Positions 23,478-31,664 of a stretch of 51,809 nucleotides of DNA are shown piece after piece. Position 1 is the stretch's first letter; every line of letters begins with the position of its first letter. The stretch is taken from positions 1 to 51,809 of the forward strand of contig JAAYEJ010000075.1 of NCBI GenBank assembly GCA_012728835.1, given 5' to 3'. The stretch comes from Candidatus Brocadiaceae bacterium. Its GTDB lineage: Bacteria; Planctomycetota; Brocadiia; SM23-32. Below the pieces are notes generated by a model. That model saw only the letters and a program-made list of their open reading frames with translations, ran no database searches and was not told where the DNA came from. The position numbers and the translations under genes are program-made.

Positions 23478-25667
23478 TTATGACTCCTGGGCGTGCTGCT
23501 GGCCCAGTTCGGCGTAGCGCACCAGATGATCCCGCGCGGCCTCCCAGCGGTCGAGGCGGCGGCCGAGCACCAGGCCGAGTTGCAGGTGCAGTTCGGCGTT
23601 CCAGGGATTGAGTTCCAGCGCCTTCTGCCAGAACTCGACGCATCGTTCGGCGTCGTCCCCGTCCAGGGCGAGGCGGCCGGCGGTCTCCAGCGCCTCCACG
23701 GAGTAGGGGTTTGCCGCCAGGGCGCGTTCGGCCTCCCGGACCGCCTCCTCGCGGTGGTTCCGGGTGTCCAGCGCGGAGGCCAGGGCCAGGAGGGCCGCGT
23801 CGCTGCGCGCGTCGTGCTCAAGGCCCGTGCGAGCGGCGGTCTCCGCCCGCGCGGGCTCGCCGGCGGCCAGGAACGCGCGGCTGAGGGTGGCGAACGACCG
23901 GGCGTCCGGACGGGACGATGCGGCGATCTGCGCGCTGGCCACCGCGTCCGACGCCCTGCCGGCGGCCATGTGGACCTCCGCCAGGGCCAGCCGGGCATCG
24001 GCCTCGTGGTCCGGCTGGACGGTGGACGCCTCCAGGACCCGGACGGCCTCCTCGAACCTGTCCATCCGCCCCAGGAGCCGGCCCAGCGCGATCCGTGCGG
24101 GCGCGTACTCGGGCTGTTCGGCCAGCAGGGCCTCCAGGATCGTGCGGGCCTGCGCATGCTCCCGCCGGGCGGCCAGCGTGTTGGCCAGTTGCACCGATGC
24201 GTAGGGGAAGCGGCTGTTGAGGGCTGCGGCGTCCTCGAAGGCCCGGCGCGCATCCTCGGTGCGCCACATCTGGAGCGCCGCATCGCCGTAGGCGGCCAGC
24301 ACGCCGGGGTCGTGCGGGTGTGTCTGGGCGGCCCTGCGCAGGACGTCCAGGGCGTCCTCGTGCCGTCCCTGCAGGCGCAGGATGGCGGCCAGTTGGCGGT
24401 TGATCGCGATGCTGCCGCTGGTGATTGCGAATGCCTCCCTCAGGGCTCTGAGGGCCTCCTCGTCGCGCCCCAGGGCGCGCAGAGCCATGGCCAGTTCCGC
24501 CCAGGTTTCGGGCCGGCCGTCGCCGGCGCCCAGGGCAAGGCGGTAGCAGGCCACGGCCTCGGCCAGTCGGCCGCGGTTGCGATGAAAGCGCGCCAGATGG
24601 ACGTGCACGAAGGGGCAGGCCGGCAGCAGGGCGGCCGCGCGCGTCAGGCGGGACTGGGCGGCCTCTTCGTTGCCCGATTCGAGTGCCATCAGGGCTTCGG
24701 CGTAGTGGTAGAGGCCCTCGCGGGTCATGTCGCTGAGCCGTGCCTGCTCCAGCAGGAGCACCGCGTTGTCCTGACGGCCCCTGCGCAGGTTCAGCCAGGC
24801 CAGCAGGGCGCACACGGGGCCGCTCTCCGGGTGGTCCCTGCGGGCGGCCTCGGCGCGGGCGATGGCGTCGTCCGGCCGGCCGGCCATGTGCAGGGCGAAG
24901 ACCCCGCGCATGAAGCAGGCGTTCGGCCCGGCCGGCGCCAGGTCAAGGAACCGGTCGGCGGCCACGTCCCACAGGCCGGCCTCGAGGAAGAACAGGGCTT
25001 CGGCGATCGCCACGGGATCGCGCGGCGGTTCGGGTGCGGGGGCGCCGGGGCCGAAGGCGGCCTCCAGCAGCCTCAGCCAGTCCGCGTCGGCGGCGTCCAG
25101 TTCCTGCCGCCGTCGGCTGGAGAGGTCCGCCTGCTCCTCGGAGAGCTGCACTGCCACGCGCAGGCTGTGCGCGACACGGCCCGTCGCCGCGTCATAGACG
25201 TCCACGCCCACCTGGCGTGCGGCCGCCGCTCCGGCGACGGCCACCCGGATCAGGACCGTGGCCGACCGGTTGTGAAGGGCGCGGACGATGGGGGCCGGCA
25301 GCGGGCCGGGCCGGGACCCCGCAGTCCGCACGTGGGCGGCGAACAGGGCCGTCTCCACGCCGTGCGCGGTCAGGCAGCCGGCCAGCACGCGCGTCGCATA
25401 GGCGTCCAGGAGCGGGGCGTCCGGCGCATCCAGCAGCATCACCGCCTCCGGGCGCCGGGGAAATGCCTCCATGGCGGCGGCGGCCGCCCCGTGCAGGGCC
25501 TCGATCAGGGACGCGACCGTCGGTGCGGTCTCGGGCGCCTCGGCGGGTCCGTCCCCGGCGGCGCTCACGGCGCTCGCCGCCAGCAGGGCGGCCATGCACA
25601 CGCTCAGCCACGCCGCGTGCAGCGGCCGGCGCGGCCGTTCCGATCTGCGATGTCCCTCTCCGTCCAC
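23478..25667 (-). CDS. Exported tetratricopeptide-repeat protein
   Basis: Encodes 729 aa. An N-terminal segment (about 18-37, AAWLSVCMAALLAASAVSAA) is a signal peptide or anchor. Residues about 50-200 form an alpha/beta region with similarity to periplasmic lipoprotein-associated domains (MLLDAPDAPLLDAYATRVLAG, VLIRVAVAGAAA). From about 225 to the end come many TPR hairpins, for example ARFHRNRGRLAEAVACYRLA and ALRALGRDEEALRALREAF. TPR arrays mediate protein-protein contact; a partner is not evident. GTG start with GAGGAG 6 bp upstream. The 58-bp gap suggests argJ could be co-transcribed. Confidence 0.8.
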   Translation of the reverse strand: MDGEGHRRSERPRRPLHAAWLSVCMAALLAASAVSAAGDGPAEAPETAPTVASLIEALHGAAAAAMEAFPRRPEAVMLLDAPDAPLLDAYATRVLAGCLTAHGVETALFAAHVRTAGSRPGPLPAPIVRALHNRSATVLIRVAVAGAAAARQVGVDVYDAATGRVAHSLRVAVQLSEEQADLSSRRRQELDAADADWLRLLEAAFGPGAPAPEPPRDPVAIAEALFFLEAGLWDVAADRFLDLAPAGPNACFMRGVFALHMAGRPDDAIARAEAARRDHPESGPVCALLAWLNLRRGRQDNAVLLLEQARLSDMTREGLYHYAEALMALESGNEEAAQSRLTRAAALLPACPFVHVHLARFHRNRGRLAEAVACYRLALGAGDGRPETWAELAMALRALGRDEEALRALREAFAITSGSIAINRQLAAILRLQGRHEDALDVLRRAAQTHPHDPGVLAAYGDAALQMWRTEDARRAFEDAAALNSRFPYASVQLANTLAARREHAQARTILEALLAEQPEYAPARIALGRLLGRMDRFEEAVRVLEASTVQPDHEADARLALAEVHMAAGRASDAVASAQIAASSRPDARSFATLSRAFLAAGEPARAETAARTGLEHDARSDAALLALASALDTRNHREEAVREAERALAANPYSVEALETAGRLALDGDDAERCVEFWQKALELNPWNAELHLQLGLVLGRRLDRWEAARDHLVRYAELGQQHAQES

Positions 25668-25718
25668 TCACGACTCCTCGGGAAGAGGCAGGGGGCTTCC
25701 ATTCGGCACCGCGTTGTT

Positions 25719-25748
25719 TTGACGGCTCCGGCGGCCGCCAACTATAAT
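25719..25748 (+). promoter_or_regulatory. sigma70 promoter of the ispH-ubiA fusion gene
   Basis: TTGACG (25719-25724), 18 bp, TATAAT (25743-25748). Start predicted near 25755, leader about 38 nt to the ATG at 25793. Confidence 0.7.
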
Positions 25749-25792
25749 CGCCATCATAGCCGGAGTCCCCCTGAAAAGAAAAACGCCCGTCC

Positions 25793-27550
25793 ATGTCCAC
25801 CCGGTCGTTTCGCATCATCACCGCCCGCACGGCGGGGTTCTGTATGGGCGTGCGCCGCGCCGTCGGCATGGCGCTGGGAGCGGCCGACGAGCCGGGACAC
25901 CCGCGGCCCATCCGCACGCACGGCCCCCTGATCCACAACCGCCAGGTTCTGCAGGTGCTGGAGCGGCGCGACGTACGGACGCTGGCGGACGGCGAGCGTC
26001 CGGAGGGCGGCACGGTCCTGGTCCGGGCGCACGGGCTGGCGCGCGAGGAGCGCGAGGCGCTGGACGCCGGCCCGTGCGCGGTGCTGGACGCCACCTGTCC
26101 GCACGTGCACCGTCTGCAGCGGATCGTTCAGGAGCAGGCCGCGCGCGGGTACGCCTGCATCGTCGTCGGCGACGCCGGCCACGCCGAGGTCACCGGCGTG
26201 CTCAGCTACGCCGGCCCGGCCGGCTACATCGTCTCCGGCCCGGACGACGTCGACGCGCTGCCGCCGCTGGACAAGGTCATCGTGGTGGCGCAGACGACGC
26301 AGGACGAGGACCTCTTCCGCCGCACCGCCGCGCGCGCGCAGGAGCGCTTTGCCGAGTGCGTCACCTTCGACACGGTCTGCCGTTCCACCGAACGGCGCCA
26401 GACCGAGGCGCGCGAACTGGCCGGCCGCGTGGACGCCATGGTCGTGGTCGGCGGCTACCACAGCGCGAACACCCGGCGGCTCGCCGACATCAGCCGGGCC
26501 ACCGGCACGCCGACCTTCCACGTGGAGACCGAACGCGAACTGGACCTGGAGGCGGTGCTGCAGTACGGCACCGTGGGGCTGACGGCCGGCGCCTCGACCC
26601 CCAACTGGATGCTGCGCCGCGTCGTGCGGCGGCTGGAGGACGAGCACCTGCGGCGCACGGCCCTGCTGCGCTGCCTGATGCGCACGTTTGCCCGGGGGCT
26701 CGTGAACTCCAACCTGTTCGCCGCCGGCGGCACCGCCGCGCTCACGTACGCCTGCGCCCTGCTGCTGCCGGTGCGGCCTGTGCAACTGGGGGTCTGCATG
26801 GCGGTCTCGTTCTTCTTCGTGCTGAGCCAGCACCTTCTGAACCAGCACGGCCGGCGCGAATCGCTGTACCTGAGCGAGCCGGACCGCGCGGACTTCTTCA
26901 TGGCCAACGAGGGGCCCCTGTTCGCGCTGGCCGTGGCGTCGTCGCTGCTGGCCATCTTCCTGGCATCGTTCCTGGGGTGGTGGCCGTTCGGGCTGGTGGC
27001 GGCGGGCACGGCGGGCGGGCTGGCCTACCGATGGCCGCTCCCCAGGGTGCTCGGGGAGCGCCTGCGGCTGCGCAGCCTGGAGCACGTGCCGGGGTCCAAG
27101 GAGCTGTTCGTGGGGCTGGCCTGGGGCACGCTGGCGGGGCTGGTGCCCGCCCTGGCCGCAGGCGGCGGGCCCGGGCAGTGGGCGGCCGCCGCCGTGGCCT
27201 TCGCCATCGCGTTTCTGCTGGCCTATCAGCGCAGCCTGGCGCTGGACCTGCGCGACGTCGAGGGCGATCAGCTCGTGGGCCGGGAGACGCTGGCCGGCAT
27301 CCTGGGCGGACGGGCCGCCCGGCGGGTCCTCTGGGCGCTGGCCGTGCTCCTGGGGGTGGTGCTGGCGCTGGCATGCCTGGCCGGATGGACCACCGGGTTC
27401 TGCCTGCCCCTGCTGTTCTGCGTGCCGTATGTGCCGGCCACCTACGTGATGCTGCGTCGCTGGCACAGGCGGGAGGCGGAGCCGGCCGAGATCCTCGTGG
27501 ACGCCGGATTCTACCTGCTCGGGGCCGTCGGACTGGTCTTCGGCGCGTGA
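25793..27550 (+). CDS. ispH: Fusion: HMBPP reductase (IspH/LytB) + UbiA-type prenyltransferase
   Basis: Encodes 585 aa. Residues 1-285 are a complete IspH, the [4Fe-4S] enzyme that makes IPP and DMAPP in the last MEP-pathway step: cluster ligands C17 (GFCMGV), C102 (DATCP) and C196 (DTVC), substrate residues H48 (PLIHN), H130/E132 (GHAEVTG), and VGLTAGASTPNW. Residues 295-585 are a polytopic UbiA-like domain; the second Asp motif is good (LALDLRDVEGDQLVGRETL, 482-500) but the first, normally NDxxDxxxD, reads LNQHGRRES (349-357). The fusion joins production of prenyl units to a membrane prenyl-transfer-like domain. It may serve quinone, lipid or haem modification; the weak first motif leaves catalysis uncertain. 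Confidence 0.88.
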   Translation: MSTRSFRIITARTAGFCMGVRRAVGMALGAADEPGHPRPIRTHGPLIHNRQVLQVLERRDVRTLADGERPEGGTVLVRAHGLAREEREALDAGPCAVLDATCPHVHRLQRIVQEQAARGYACIVVGDAGHAEVTGVLSYAGPAGYIVSGPDDVDALPPLDKVIVVAQTTQDEDLFRRTAARAQERFAECVTFDTVCRSTERRQTEARELAGRVDAMVVVGGYHSANTRRLADISRATGTPTFHVETERELDLEAVLQYGTVGLTAGASTPNWMLRRVVRRLEDEHLRRTALLRCLMRTFARGLVNSNLFAAGGTAALTYACALLLPVRPVQLGVCMAVSFFFVLSQHLLNQHGRRESLYLSEPDRADFFMANEGPLFALAVASSLLAIFLASFLGWWPFGLVAAGTAGGLAYRWPLPRVLGERLRLRSLEHVPGSKELFVGLAWGTLAGLVPALAAGGGPGQWAAAAVAFAIAFLLAYQRSLALDLRDVEGDQLVGRETLAGILGGRAARRVLWALAVLLGVVLALACLAGWTTGFCLPLLFCVPYVPATYVMLRRWHRREAEPAEILVDAGFYLLGAVGLVFGA

Positions 27551-27621
27551 GGTCCCCCGCGCGTTCGAGCCCCCGCCGCCCGGGCGACGGAGATATCGGA
27601 CATGGGAATGGCTCTCAACGG

Positions 27622-27649
27622 TTGACTTGCCGCTTAAAAACGCTAACAT
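27622..27649 (+). promoter_or_regulatory. Promoter of the kinase/FHA cassette
   Basis: TTGACT (27622-27627), 16 bp, TAACAT (27644-27649). Start near 27656, leader about 50 nt. The downstream four genes have gaps of 113, 35 and 28 bp with no other strong promoter, so they are probably one operon. Confidence 0.55.
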
Positions 27650-27704
27650 GTAGCCGCGTGGCGAGACCCGCTTCTGCGATACGTAGCCAAGGGGAGAGGG
27701 GACC

Positions 27705-28979
27705 ATGGAGCACATCGGCCGGTTCGAACTGGGTGCGGAGATCGACAGAGGCCCTCTGAGCGTGACGTACGAGGCGGAGGACAGCGGGACGCCATGCGTC
27801 CTCCAGGTGATCGCCGAGGACGCCGTGCCGGTCGAGCCGGGGCTGCGGGCAGGGCTGGTCAAGGCGCTTGAGGGCCTCAAGGCGATCGAGCATCCCTCCA
27901 TTGTGCGCGTGCTGGATGCCGGCGAGGCCGACGGCCGGGTGTTCATCGCCTCGGAACGGATGCGGTGTGCAACCCTTCAGGAGACCATCGCCGAGGCCGA
28001 GCGCCTGGAGGAGCAGCAGGTTGTCCTGTTCGTCCGCCAGATGGCGCAGGCCCTCGACAAGGCCCATGGCGCCGGCTACTGCCACGGCGACCTGAACGCC
28101 CGCAACGTCTTCGTCGTCTCGCCCGAGAAGGTAAAGCTGTCCGCATTCGCCGTCAAGGCCCTGCTGGAGGAGCCCCCGGACGCGTCGGCACTGGACGCGG
28201 AGGCGGGAGAGGGAGAGGGGGGCGAGGACTGGCTGACGGCCGAGGACCTGCTGCGCAGCAAGAGCAGACGGCTGCTGGTCGACAGGGTCCAGCAGGACCT
28301 CGTCGGCCTGGCCGTGCTGATGCTGAACATGCTGGGCTACGAGGTGCCCGAGCGGGATGAGGACGAGGCCCTGGTGGCCTACCGGGAGTACATCCTGGAC
28401 CAGTATTCCAGCGTGCTGACCGATCCGGCGACCGGCGTCGGCGCGCGGGCGGGCGAGGTGGCCCGGCGCCTGCTGACGACCGGCGGCTTCGAGAGTCCGG
28501 GCGAGGTCGTCGTGGAGCTGGCCAGCGCGATGCTGGTGGGGCGGGGCGTCGGGCGCAGCCGGCCGGTGGAGGACGAGGCGTCGCCGGAGCCGGAGGAGCC
28601 GGCGGCCGCCGAGGCCCCCGCAGCGGAGGGGGGGCTGGCCCCCCTGGAGTTCAAGGGCGATTCGCGCACGGCGGACTTCACTCCGTTTTTCGTCTGGACC
28701 GACCGCCGCGGCGGCCGGTTCCTGATCATCCACGACGGCGAACGGCTGGCCATCGGGCGGGATCCGGACGTCAGTGACTGGACCCTGATGGACCCGGCGA
28801 TCTCGCGGCGTCACTGCTACCTGAGCAAGGAGAACGGCGTTCTGCGGGTCCAGGATCTGGGCAGCAGCAACGGCACGTTCGTGAACGGCGAGCGCGTGGA
28901 AGAGGCCGAGGTGGGCCCGAGCGACGAACTGCGTGTGGGGACGACGCGGTTCCTCATGGGGTTGGCTGACAGGGAGTAG
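27705..28979 (+). CDS. Pseudokinase with C-terminal FHA domain
   Basis: Encodes 424 aa. Residues 6-290 have a Ser/Thr-kinase fold, but key residues are lost: the ATP-anchoring Lys is Gln34 (CVLQVI), the catalytic-loop reads HGDLNARN (127-134, Asp kept, Lys lost) and the DFG metal site is AFA (147-149). A Glu/Ala/Pro linker (about 290-325) leads to a canonical FHA domain (335-424) with IGRDPDV, SRRHCYL and SSNGTFVNG, which binds phosphothreonine. Probably a scaffold or regulator that brings partners to a phosphorylated target. GGGGA precedes the ATG. First gene of the cassette. Confidence 0.85.
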   Translation: MEHIGRFELGAEIDRGPLSVTYEAEDSGTPCVLQVIAEDAVPVEPGLRAGLVKALEGLKAIEHPSIVRVLDAGEADGRVFIASERMRCATLQETIAEAERLEEQQVVLFVRQMAQALDKAHGAGYCHGDLNARNVFVVSPEKVKLSAFAVKALLEEPPDASALDAEAGEGEGGEDWLTAEDLLRSKSRRLLVDRVQQDLVGLAVLMLNMLGYEVPERDEDEALVAYREYILDQYSSVLTDPATGVGARAGEVARRLLTTGGFESPGEVVVELASAMLVGRGVGRSRPVEDEASPEPEEPAAAEAPAAEGGLAPLEFKGDSRTADFTPFFVWTDRRGGRFLIIHDGERLAIGRDPDVSDWTLMDPAISRRHCYLSKENGVLRVQDLGSSNGTFVNGERVEEAEVGPSDELRVGTTRFLMGLADRE

Positions 28980-29092
28980 CGCGGGCCTGCGTCCGGCGAC
29001 TCGGGGTGCGCCTCGAGCCGCCACGGTGGCGACCGCCTCCGCGCACCGGGTGCGGAAGGCGGCTGATTGCACTGGTCCGGCGCAGAGAGACA

Positions 29093-29965
29093 ATGGCAAA
29101 GCTCCTGAAGCGGCTTTTTGCCTTCCGCAAGGCCCCGTACGGCGGCTTCGTGCCGGAAGAGAAGATCGCCCACGGGGGGATGAGCACGATCTGGCGGGCA
29201 CGGCATCCGCAGACGGGGACCGCCTTCGCCCTGAAGATCCTCACTCCCGAGTCCGCCGAGCTGCAGGACTCCTTCGGCAAGGTCTTCGCCGCCGAAGAGG
29301 GCAAGACGGCCCTGGGCCTGAACCACCCGAACGTCATCAAGACCTACGAGTACGGTCGACAGGGGCGCAACGAGTACTACATCGTGATGGAGTACGTCGA
29401 TGGGCCGAACCTGGAGACGCTGATCCTCCTGCACTCGCCCCGCGTCCGCGAGAACCGCTTCGACCTGCTGCTGCAGGTCGGCTCCGGGCTGGCCTACATC
29501 CACGAACAGGGCCTGATCCACCGGGACTTCTGCCCCAAGAACGTGCTGTACGGCAGCGACGGCGTCGCCAAGATCGTGGACTTCGGCCTGAGCATCCCGG
29601 CGGGGGTCAGGAGCCCGTTGGCGGAGGCGCGGGCCGGGACGGCCAGCTACATGGCGCCGGAGCAGATCCGCAGCCAGCCGCTGGACGAGCGTGCCGACGT
29701 CTACGCGTTCGGCCTCTCCGCGTTCGAGATCCTGACGTGCCGGCGTCCCTTCCCGGTCAGTTCGGATCGCAGCCGGCGCATGCAGAACCGGCTCAACACC
29801 GAGCCGCTCAAGCTCCGGCAGGTCGACCCCGGGCTGTCCGAACGGCTCGAGGCCATCATCGGGAAATGCATTGAAAAGGACCGGGAGATGCGCTATAAGT
29901 CCATGCTGGAGGTCATGAGACATCTGCGGGCCGCGGTGGAAGCCGCGTCATCCGGCAGCGGCTGA
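29093..29965 (+). CDS. Serine/threonine protein kinase, apparently active
   Basis: Encodes 290 aa, a kinase domain almost alone. All catalytic features are intact: glycine loop AHGGMSTIW, ATP Lys48 (ALKIL), catalytic loop HRDFCPKN (143-150), DFG (163-165) and APE (188-190). The N-terminus is basic (AKLLKRLFAFRK) and there is no membrane helix, so cytosolic. The start at ATG 29093 leaves a 113-bp gap to the pseudokinase gene. It is the only cassette member with a full active site, so it is the likely enzyme for phosphorylating the neighbouring FHA proteins or their partners. Confidence 0.9.
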   Translation: MAKLLKRLFAFRKAPYGGFVPEEKIAHGGMSTIWRARHPQTGTAFALKILTPESAELQDSFGKVFAAEEGKTALGLNHPNVIKTYEYGRQGRNEYYIVMEYVDGPNLETLILLHSPRVRENRFDLLLQVGSGLAYIHEQGLIHRDFCPKNVLYGSDGVAKIVDFGLSIPAGVRSPLAEARAGTASYMAPEQIRSQPLDERADVYAFGLSAFEILTCRRPFPVSSDRSRRMQNRLNTEPLKLRQVDPGLSERLEAIIGKCIEKDREMRYKSMLEVMRHLRAAVEAASSGSG

Positions 29966-30000
29966 TCACTTACACGCGCGTTGCAGGAAGGGAAGGCCCT

Positions 30001-31227
30001 ATGAACCCGCGCCTCCGTGTTGACGTTGGCCGACAGGTGGGCTTCGAGTACGAGATCCCGCCCAAGGAGGAGACCGAGGCCGTCTGGCTGGGCCGGGGGG
30101 GGTTCTGCCAGATCCGTCTGGCGGACAACCAGCTCTCCCGCCGCCACTCCCAGTTCTCCTTCTGCGACGGCGTGCTCTATGTCGAGGACCTGGGGAGCAA
30201 GAACGGGACGCTCGTCAACGGCGAGCCCGTGCGCGACCGCCTCGCCATCAAGGACGGCGACCGCATCACCGTCGGCAGCCATGAACTGGTCGTCATCCAC
30301 CCCACCCCGACCAGCGACCGCGCCGGCGTTCTGGCGCCCCTCGGCCAGCGCGAGGAGGAGGAGAACGCCTTCCAGGAGCTTGCGCATCAGGTCGGGTCGG
30401 ACTTCGGCGGCTACGTCGTGGAGAAGGTCATCTTCAACGGCACCGCCTCGGTCGTCTTCCGCGCCCGCCAGGTCCAGACGGGCACGCCGGCCGCCGTCAA
30501 GGTGCTCAAGCGCCTGAAGCGGGTCACCGTGGAGGACCAGAACCGGTTCCTGCGAGGGGCCAGGCACAGCGCCGCGCTGAGGCACGAGAACTTCGTGCGC
30601 GTCTACAAGGGCGGGCGCGTGCACGAGTGGTTCTACATCGCCATGGAATACGCGCCGGGCCGCAACCTGGTGGAGATCGTCGAACACAAGGGCGGGCCGC
30701 TCGAGGTGAAGACGGCCCTGCGGATCGCCGACCAGGTCCTGGATGCCCTCCAGTACGCCTACGAGCAGGACATCGTGTTCCGGGCCGTCCGCCCCGACAA
30801 CATCATCATCACCGAGGGCATGACGGTGAAGCTGACGGACTTCGACCTGGTCAAGCCGCTGGCCGGCCGCCAGGACGCCCAGGTCACCCGCGTCATGGAC
30901 GGCAGCCTCAAGGTCGATCCGGCGTTCGCGGCCCCGGAACTGATCGCCTACCCCGTCGTGGCCGACCAGAAGGCCGACGTCTTCGGCGCCGGCGCCGTGC
31001 TCTACTACATGCTCTGCGCACGGCCGCCGTTCGGCGGCGCGCTGCCTGCCGACAAGCTGACGAGCGCCTTCGACCGCGTCGCCGTGCCGCCCCGCGAGAT
31101 CAACCCCGAGGTGCCCGAGGCCGTCTGCGAGGTGCTCAAGCAGGCCATGTCGGACTACGATCGCTACGCCACGCCCGGTGCCATGCGCGAGGCCCTGGCG
31201 CAGGCCGCCGCCGAGGTCCGGCACTGA
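30001..31227 (+). CDS. FHA domain-pseudokinase protein
   Basis: Encodes 408 aa. The FHA domain comes first (about 25-100: LGRGG, LSRRHSQF, GSKNGTLVNG), the reverse of the gene at 27705. Residues 135-405 are a kinase fold that keeps the ATP-binding Lys167 (AAVKVLK) and APE (311-313) but has FRAVRPDN (260-267) where HRDLKPxN should be, replacing the catalytic Asp with Ala, and DFD (280-282) for DFG. It probably binds ATP without phosphotransfer and acts as a regulator or platform. 35 bp downstream of the active kinase. Confidence 0.87.
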   Translation: MNPRLRVDVGRQVGFEYEIPPKEETEAVWLGRGGFCQIRLADNQLSRRHSQFSFCDGVLYVEDLGSKNGTLVNGEPVRDRLAIKDGDRITVGSHELVVIHPTPTSDRAGVLAPLGQREEEENAFQELAHQVGSDFGGYVVEKVIFNGTASVVFRARQVQTGTPAAVKVLKRLKRVTVEDQNRFLRGARHSAALRHENFVRVYKGGRVHEWFYIAMEYAPGRNLVEIVEHKGGPLEVKTALRIADQVLDALQYAYEQDIVFRAVRPDNIIITEGMTVKLTDFDLVKPLAGRQDAQVTRVMDGSLKVDPAFAAPELIAYPVVADQKADVFGAGAVLYYMLCARPPFGGALPADKLTSAFDRVAVPPREINPEVPEAVCEVLKQAMSDYDRYATPGAMREALAQAAAEVRH

Positions 31228-31255
31228 GGCGGCGGGACGATCGGAGGCCCCTCGC

Positions 31256-31573
31256 ATGAGCGCATACGTGCAGATCACCGAGGGGGAACGTGCCGGCTGG
31301 AGCCTTGCGCTGGACCGCATCGGGTCCTACACCATCGGGCGCCGCTCCGCCAGCGACCTCTCGATCGTCGAGAAGGCCGTCTCCCGCACGCACTGCCGGG
31401 TCGAGTTCGACGGCAGCTTCTACTGGCTCGTCGACTGCGACAGCCACAACGGCACGTTCGTCAACGAGCGCCGCGTCACCCGCAGCATGCTCTACGACGG
31501 CGACATGATCCGCGTCGGCCACGTCAGTCTCCGCTTCGTCATGCCCGGGCAGACCGCCGGTTCCCACGGCTGA
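31256..31573 (+). CDS. Single-domain FHA protein
   Basis: Encodes 105 aa, essentially one FHA domain: IGRRSASDLSI (27-37), SRTHCRV and HNGTFVNERRV are the phosphopeptide-contact loops. A phosphothreonine reader with no effector domain of its own, likely an adaptor or competitor for the two FHA-pseudokinases. Strong GGAGG 8 bp before the ATG. Last gene of the cassette, 28 bp after the FHA-pseudokinase stop. Confidence 0.88.
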   Translation: MSAYVQITEGERAGWSLALDRIGSYTIGRRSASDLSIVEKAVSRTHCRVEFDGSFYWLVDCDSHNGTFVNERRVTRSMLYDGDMIRVGHVSLRFVMPGQTAGSHG

Positions 31574-31611
31574 TCCCCGCGCCGAAGCTGGCCGTTCGCG
31601 CGTCGGACCGG

Positions 31612-31617
31612 TATAAT
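31612..31617 (+). promoter_or_regulatory. -10 element upstream of the dehydrogenase-mnmE operon
   Basis: A perfect TATAAT lies 48 bp before the ATG at 31665; the -35 position (TGGCCG at 31589-31594, 17 bp away) matches poorly, so an activator may be needed. Confidence 0.4.
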
Positions 31618-31664
31618 CGTCTCCGTCGCCTGTCCTTCGGCACCGTCCAGTCCGGGAGTGCTCC

